DNA from: JAJZRJ01 sp040757055
GTDB taxonomy: Bacteria > Desulfobacterota > Desulfobulbia > Desulfobulbales > Desulfurivibrionaceae
Assembly (NCBI GenBank): GCA_040757055.1
Contig: JBFLXY010000001.1
Span: 473,874 to 537,873, forward strand
Direction of reading: 5' to 3'
DNA length: 64,000 nt
In this document: piece after piece, positions 61,142-64,000 of the stretch
Layout: each line of letters starts with the position of its first letter
Position numbering within the stretch: position 1 is the stretch's first letter
Position numbers and translations under genes: made by a program
The notes under the pieces: generated by a model
What the model was told of the DNA's origin: nothing
The model's input: the letters and a program-made list of their open reading frames with translations, nothing else
Database searches by the model: none

Positions 61142-62316
61142 ACGACTTTTCCCCCACTCCCTCCGCCTCGACACCGAGCCTGTTCCGGCTCTTCGCCGCC
61201 TTTCTGCGGCTGGGCACCACCGCCTTCGGCGGACCGGCCATGATCGCCTACATCCGTGAACTGGCGGTGGAGCGGCACCGCTGGCTCGACCAGGAGACCT
61301 TCCGGGAGGGAGTCGCCCTCAGCCAGACCATCCCAGGCGCCACGGCCATGCAGGTGGCAGCCTACGTCGGCCTGCGGACCAGGGGCGTGCGGGGGGCCAT
61401 CACCAGCTATCTCGGCTTCGGCCTGCCCGCCTTCCTTTTCATGCTGGCCCTTTCGGCCCTCTACAGCCGCACCCACACCCTGCCTGCGGTGATCGCCGCC
61501 TTCAGCGGCCTGCAGGCCGTCATCGTCGCCGTGGTCGCCAACGCCACTCTCACCTTCGGCAAAAGCGCCATCAGCGGCTGGAAACACGCCACTATCGCCA
61601 TCGCGGCCGCTGCCCTGTTCGGCCTGGCCGCCCATCCGGTCCTGATCCTCCTTCTGGCCGCCCTGCTGGGGATGGCCTTGCCCGGCGGGCACGCTGCCCA
61701 TTCCCCGCCGGCTCCGTCAGCACCGCTGCCCGCAACCACCCGGCCGCTCCTGATCCTGCTCATCGCCACGGCCGCGGCCTCCATCCTGCTCGCCCTCTTC
61801 CGCCGCGATCTGGGGCAACTGGCCCTGCTCATGGCGCGGATCGACCTCATCGCCTTTGGCGGCGGCTTCGGCTCGGTTCCCCTCCTCTTCCATGAAATCG
61901 TCAATGTCCGCGGCTGGCTTGGCGGCCCGACCCTCCTCGACGGCATCGCCCTCGGCCAGTTCACCCCGGGACCCATCGTCATCACCGCCACCTTTGTCGG
62001 CTACCTGCGCCATGGCCTTGCCGGGGCCAGCATCGCCACGGTGGCCATCTTTCTTCCGTCGCTGCTGCTGCTCATCGGCGTCGCCCCCCATTTTGCCAGG
62101 CTGCGCGCCTCCCGCCGGTGCAACCGGGCCATCGACGGCGTGCTCTGTTCCTTTGTCGGCCTGCTTTCCACCGTCACCATCCGCTTTGCCATGCAGATCC
62201 ACTGGCAATGGCCGCATCTCCTGCTGGCCGTTGCCGCCTTCGCGGCCCTGCTCCGGAAGACCGACATCCTCTGGGTGGTGCTCGCCGGCGCGGCCGCGGC
62301 GGTCTTTCTTCTCTAA
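61138..62316 (+). CDS. chrA: chromate transporter ChrA, two-domain
   Basis: The 392-residue protein is a long-chain CHR protein with two homologous halves. The N half has FLRLGTTAFGGPAMIAYIRE and LSQTIPGATAMQVAAYVG; the C half has LIAFGGGFGSVPLLFHE and LGQFTPGPIVITATFVGYL. Each half has about six membrane helices. ChrA proteins expel chromate through the inner membrane. It overlaps lysE and is followed by a palindromic repeat. Confidence 0.9.
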   Translation: MNDFSPTPSASTPSLFRLFAAFLRLGTTAFGGPAMIAYIRELAVERHRWLDQETFREGVALSQTIPGATAMQVAAYVGLRTRGVRGAITSYLGFGLPAFLFMLALSALYSRTHTLPAVIAAFSGLQAVIVAVVANATLTFGKSAISGWKHATIAIAAAALFGLAAHPVLILLLAALLGMALPGGHAAHSPPAPSAPLPATTRPLLILLIATAAASILLALFRRDLGQLALLMARIDLIAFGGGFGSVPLLFHEIVNVRGWLGGPTLLDGIALGQFTPGPIVITATFVGYLRHGLAGASIATVAIFLPSLLLLIGVAPHFARLRASRRCNRAIDGVLCSFVGLLSTVTIRFAMQIHWQWPHLLLAVAAFAALLRKTDILWVVLAGAAAAVFLL

Positions 62317-62321
62317 CAGGA

Positions 62322-62353
62322 CGTTGAAGAAGTCATCCATGACCTTTTTCAAC
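62322..62353. repeat. dispersed palindromic repeat, copy B
   Basis: CGTTGAAGAAGTCAT and ATGACCTTTTTCAAC pair through most of their length, separated by CC. It resembles copy A at 6760 and has a T5 run in its right arm, so it may also terminate chrA. A half-copy in inverted orientation, GACGTTTTTCAACG, lies at 62394-62407. Confidence 0.55.
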
Positions 62354-62534
62354 CACGAACCCATCCGTGGTGCGCACGCAGGCTGCCGGGAAAGACGTTT
62401 TTCAACGGCCTGCCAAGGCGTTTTCCTTCCCTGGCTCTGGACAAAACAACCCTCCGGAGGTATAGAAAAACATCCTGCTGGCAGGACGTTTTTTGGGGCA
62501 ACCTGTGGCAGGAAAACTCCCCAGAGGAACACCG

Positions 62535-63491
62535 ATGTATTTCCCCGTCGCCGGCATCGAGGTCAACCCGCTCATCCCGCCGCTCACCGCCTTTGTCATC
62601 TCCTTCTTCACCTCCATGGGCGGAGTCTCCGGCGCCTTCCTGCTGCTTCCCTTCCAGGTGAGCGTGCTCGGCTTCACCAGCCCCGCGGTCAGCTCGACCA
62701 ACCATGTGTTCAACATCGTGGCCATCCCCAGCGGCGTTTACCGCTACGTCAAGGAAGGCCGCATGGTGTGGCCGCTCACCTGGATCGTCATCATCGGCAC
62801 CCTGCCGGGGGTGTTGCTCGGCGCCATCATCCGGGTGCGCTACCTGCCGGACCCTCGCGCCTTCAAGCTCTTTGCCGGGCTGGTGCTGCTCTACATCGGC
62901 CTCCGGCTGCTGAACGACGTGCTCTTCAAGAACAAAAAGGGCGACACGCCCTCGGTGGAGCAACGCTTTCAGCAACGCCGGCAGGAGGCCAGGAACACCA
63001 CCGCCGCCCCCCCTGCCGGGACAACAACTGACCTGCACGTCACGGTCCGGCAATGGACCGTGCGCCGCATCGTCTACGAGTTCTGCGACGAAACCATCAC
63101 GGTGAACGCCGTGGGGGTCATGGTCCTCAGCCTGGTGGTCGGCCTGATCGGCGGGGTGTACGGCATCGGCGGCGGCTCGATCATCGCCCCCTTCTTTGTC
63201 ACCTTCTTCGGTCTGCCCGTCCATACCGTGGCCGGCGCGGCGCTCATGGGCACCTTTGTCACCTCGGTGGCTGGCGTGCTCTTCTACCAGTTCCTGGCTC
63301 CCTTTCACCCCACCATGGCCGTTGCCCCGGACTGGGGTTTAGGCATCCTCTTCGGCCTGGGCGGCTTTGCCGGCATGTACTGCGGGGCGCGGCTGCAGAA
63401 ACGAGTCTCAGCGGCGGCGATCAAATGGCTGCTGGCCGCCTGTATTCTCTCCACCGGCGGAAAGTACGTTATCGATTTTTTCCTCCGCTAA
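62535..63491 (+). CDS. TSUP (TauE/SafE) transporter 1
   Basis: The 318-residue membrane protein has seven to eight helices in two TSUP halves, separated by a soluble loop of about 60 residues (KNKKGDTPSVEQRFQQRRQE and following, near 135-175). GVSGAFLLLPFQV in the N half and GVYGIGGGSIIAPFF in the C half are the conserved membrane-loop motifs. TSUP proteins move sulfite, sulfonates or sulfur compounds. AGAGG lies before the ATG at 62535. A half-size TSUP gene follows in 22 bp. Confidence 0.88.
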   Translation: MYFPVAGIEVNPLIPPLTAFVISFFTSMGGVSGAFLLLPFQVSVLGFTSPAVSSTNHVFNIVAIPSGVYRYVKEGRMVWPLTWIVIIGTLPGVLLGAIIRVRYLPDPRAFKLFAGLVLLYIGLRLLNDVLFKNKKGDTPSVEQRFQQRRQEARNTTAAPPAGTTTDLHVTVRQWTVRRIVYEFCDETITVNAVGVMVLSLVVGLIGGVYGIGGGSIIAPFFVTFFGLPVHTVAGAALMGTFVTSVAGVLFYQFLAPFHPTMAVAPDWGLGILFGLGGFAGMYCGARLQKRVSAAAIKWLLAACILSTGGKYVIDFFLR

Positions 63492-63513
63492 CCCACAGCC
63501 AAGGAGATTTCCC

Positions 63514-63873
63514 ATGGATATGACCATGCTCGCCATGATCGGCAGCGGCATTCTTGTCGGCATCGGCGCCGCCTTCACTGGTTTGGGCGGCGGCTTTCTC
63601 ATCGTGCCGCTCCTGCTCTACCTCGGCTTTTCCTCGCAGAAGGCGGTGGGCACCTCGTTTCTCGCCGTATTCATCATCGCCGCCTCGGCCCTTTTCGCCC
63701 ACAACAAGCTGGCCAATGTCGACTACAAATACGGCATCCTGCTGGGACTGGGCGGCATCATCGGCGCCCAGGTCGGCGCCCGGCTGGTGGAGCACGTCTC
63801 CACCGAGAACTTCAAGAAGATCTTCGCCGTGGTGCTCATTGGGCTGGCCGCCTATCTCTTCCTGAAAAAGTAA
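63514..63873 (+). CDS. half-size TSUP protein 2
   Basis: The 119-residue membrane protein is a single TSUP half: GIGAAFTGLGGGFLIVPLLLYLGFSSQKAVGTS, with four helices. It should work as a dimer or pair with the upstream full-length TSUP. AAGGAG precedes the ATG. The stop is directly followed by a probable insertion-sequence end. Confidence 0.87.
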   Translation: MDMTMLAMIGSGILVGIGAAFTGLGGGFLIVPLLLYLGFSSQKAVGTSFLAVFIIAASALFAHNKLANVDYKYGILLGLGGIIGAQVGARLVEHVSTENFKKIFAVVLIGLAAYLFLKK

Positions 63874-63893
63874 GGTAATCCCTAACCAAACTG

Positions 63894-63917
63894 GACCAAA
63901 TCTGAGAGGATTTGGTC
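63894..63917 (+). promoter_or_regulatory. hairpin covering the transposase ribosome-binding site
   Basis: GACCAAATC and GATTTGGTC form a perfect 9-bp stem around TGAGAG, ending immediately before the ATG at 63918. The loop carries GAGAGG-like ribosome-site bases, so the stem could suppress read-through translation of the transposase, a known control in insertion sequences. Confidence 0.55.
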
Positions 63918-64000
63918 ATGAAGAAGTGTCCGGGTTGTGATTTTACACGAGCGTATGAACTGGCCGATGGTCGCCGCAAGTGCAAGCGCTGCGGACAGCG
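63918..64000 (+). CDS. transposase, IS1595/ISXO2-like (3' end outside window)
   Basis: The 27 visible codons read MKKCPGCDFTRAY, then CKRCGQR, which is an N-terminal zinc ribbon (CPGC ... CKRC) as in IS1595-family transposases (CPxCGxxRxYxLxDGRxRCxxC). No catalytic domain is visible. Other zinc-ribbon proteins cannot be excluded. Confidence 0.6.
   Translation, partial: MKKCPGCDFTRAYELADGRRKCKRCGQ

Larger units (their letters stand above)
63874..64000 (+). mobile_element. left end of a probable IS1595-type element (cut by window end)
   Basis: Sequence changes character immediately after the TSUP stop; the first bases GGTAATCCCTAACC could be the terminal inverted repeat. The partial transposase frame at 63918 starts with an IS1595-like zinc ribbon. 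The right end is outside the window, so neither target-site duplication nor the inverted repeat can be confirmed. Confidence 0.55.

Overview
The window is 64 kb of high-GC bacterial chromosome with densely packed genes on both strands. Several features point to a strictly or facultatively anaerobic member of the Desulfobacterota, probably close to the Desulfobulbales. They are an archaeal-type PEP carboxylase next to a split pyruvate carboxylase, a one-subunit siroheme sulfite reductase, a CDP-archaeol-synthase-like domain, Kdo and probable 8-amino-Kdo lipid A core sugar genes, and two genes that appear to use UGA as selenocysteine. The placement is inferred from gene content; no rRNA or marker phylogeny was available.

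Layout. 1-4.7 kb: 5'-truncated cmoB, a DUF1992 gene, a very unusual flagellin with its own promoter and terminator, a small sulfite reductase and an orphan hypothetical. 4.8-21.6 kb: arginine decarboxylase, a radical SAM gene overlapping a CarS/metallophosphoesterase fusion, Kup potassium uptake, PEP carboxylase, an RRM protein, a periplasmic FKBP, a methyltransferase, diacylglycerol kinase, YcaO-TPR, a monoheme cytochrome, trmN6-DUF1015 and queD-queE. 21.6-32.9 kb: an enlarged YvcK/CofD-like protein, malate dehydrogenase, kdsB, rsmJ followed by a MazEF-type module flanked by a 78-bp duplication of the rsmJ 3' end, a CNNM/CorC protein, a KdnA/KdnB-like pair, darP, a PPC-domain protein and a CBM48 protein. 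32.9-38.4 kb: pycB-pycA, an Elp3-like radical SAM gene and rnc. 38.4-40.5 kb: a small toxin-antitoxin island (two PIN toxins with antitoxins plus a decayed PIN copy) beside tRNA-Cys. 40.6-47.8 kb: MepK-like and L,D-transpeptidase cell-wall genes, a Na,K-ATPase-like P-type pump, a CheZ with a large insertion, and PilZ. 47.9-51.9 kb: a seven-gene arsenic operon on the + strand. 51.9-64 kb: isochorismatase, asnS, aldose dehydrogenase, NDH-2, a YiiX-like peptidase, a DsrE-like selenoprotein candidate, PEBP, M23 peptidase, pyruvate kinase, LysE, ChrA, two TSUP transporters, and the start of a probable IS1595-type transposase cut by the window end.

How the genes work together. Pyruvate kinase, the two-subunit pyruvate carboxylase, PEP carboxylase and malate dehydrogenase cover the PEP/pyruvate/oxaloacetate/malate node. 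KdsB with KdnA/KdnB suggests a lipopolysaccharide core carrying an amino-modified Kdo. ArsR, permease, thioredoxin-like protein, Acr3, DUF2703, ArsC and a [2Fe-2S] protein form an arsenic detoxification unit whose last member ends correctly only if an internal UGA is read as selenocysteine. Flagellin, CheZ and PilZ show motility, with the rest of the flagellar system outside the window.

The strongest novelty signals are the two UGA-containing genes, each followed at the right distance by a stem-loop with a G-rich apical loop; the hexapeptide-repeat flagellin; the insertion-bearing CheZ; the CarS-phosphoesterase fusion; and the toxin-antitoxin module that duplicated the end of rsmJ. All homology statements rest on reading motifs and remembered family sequences, not on searches.
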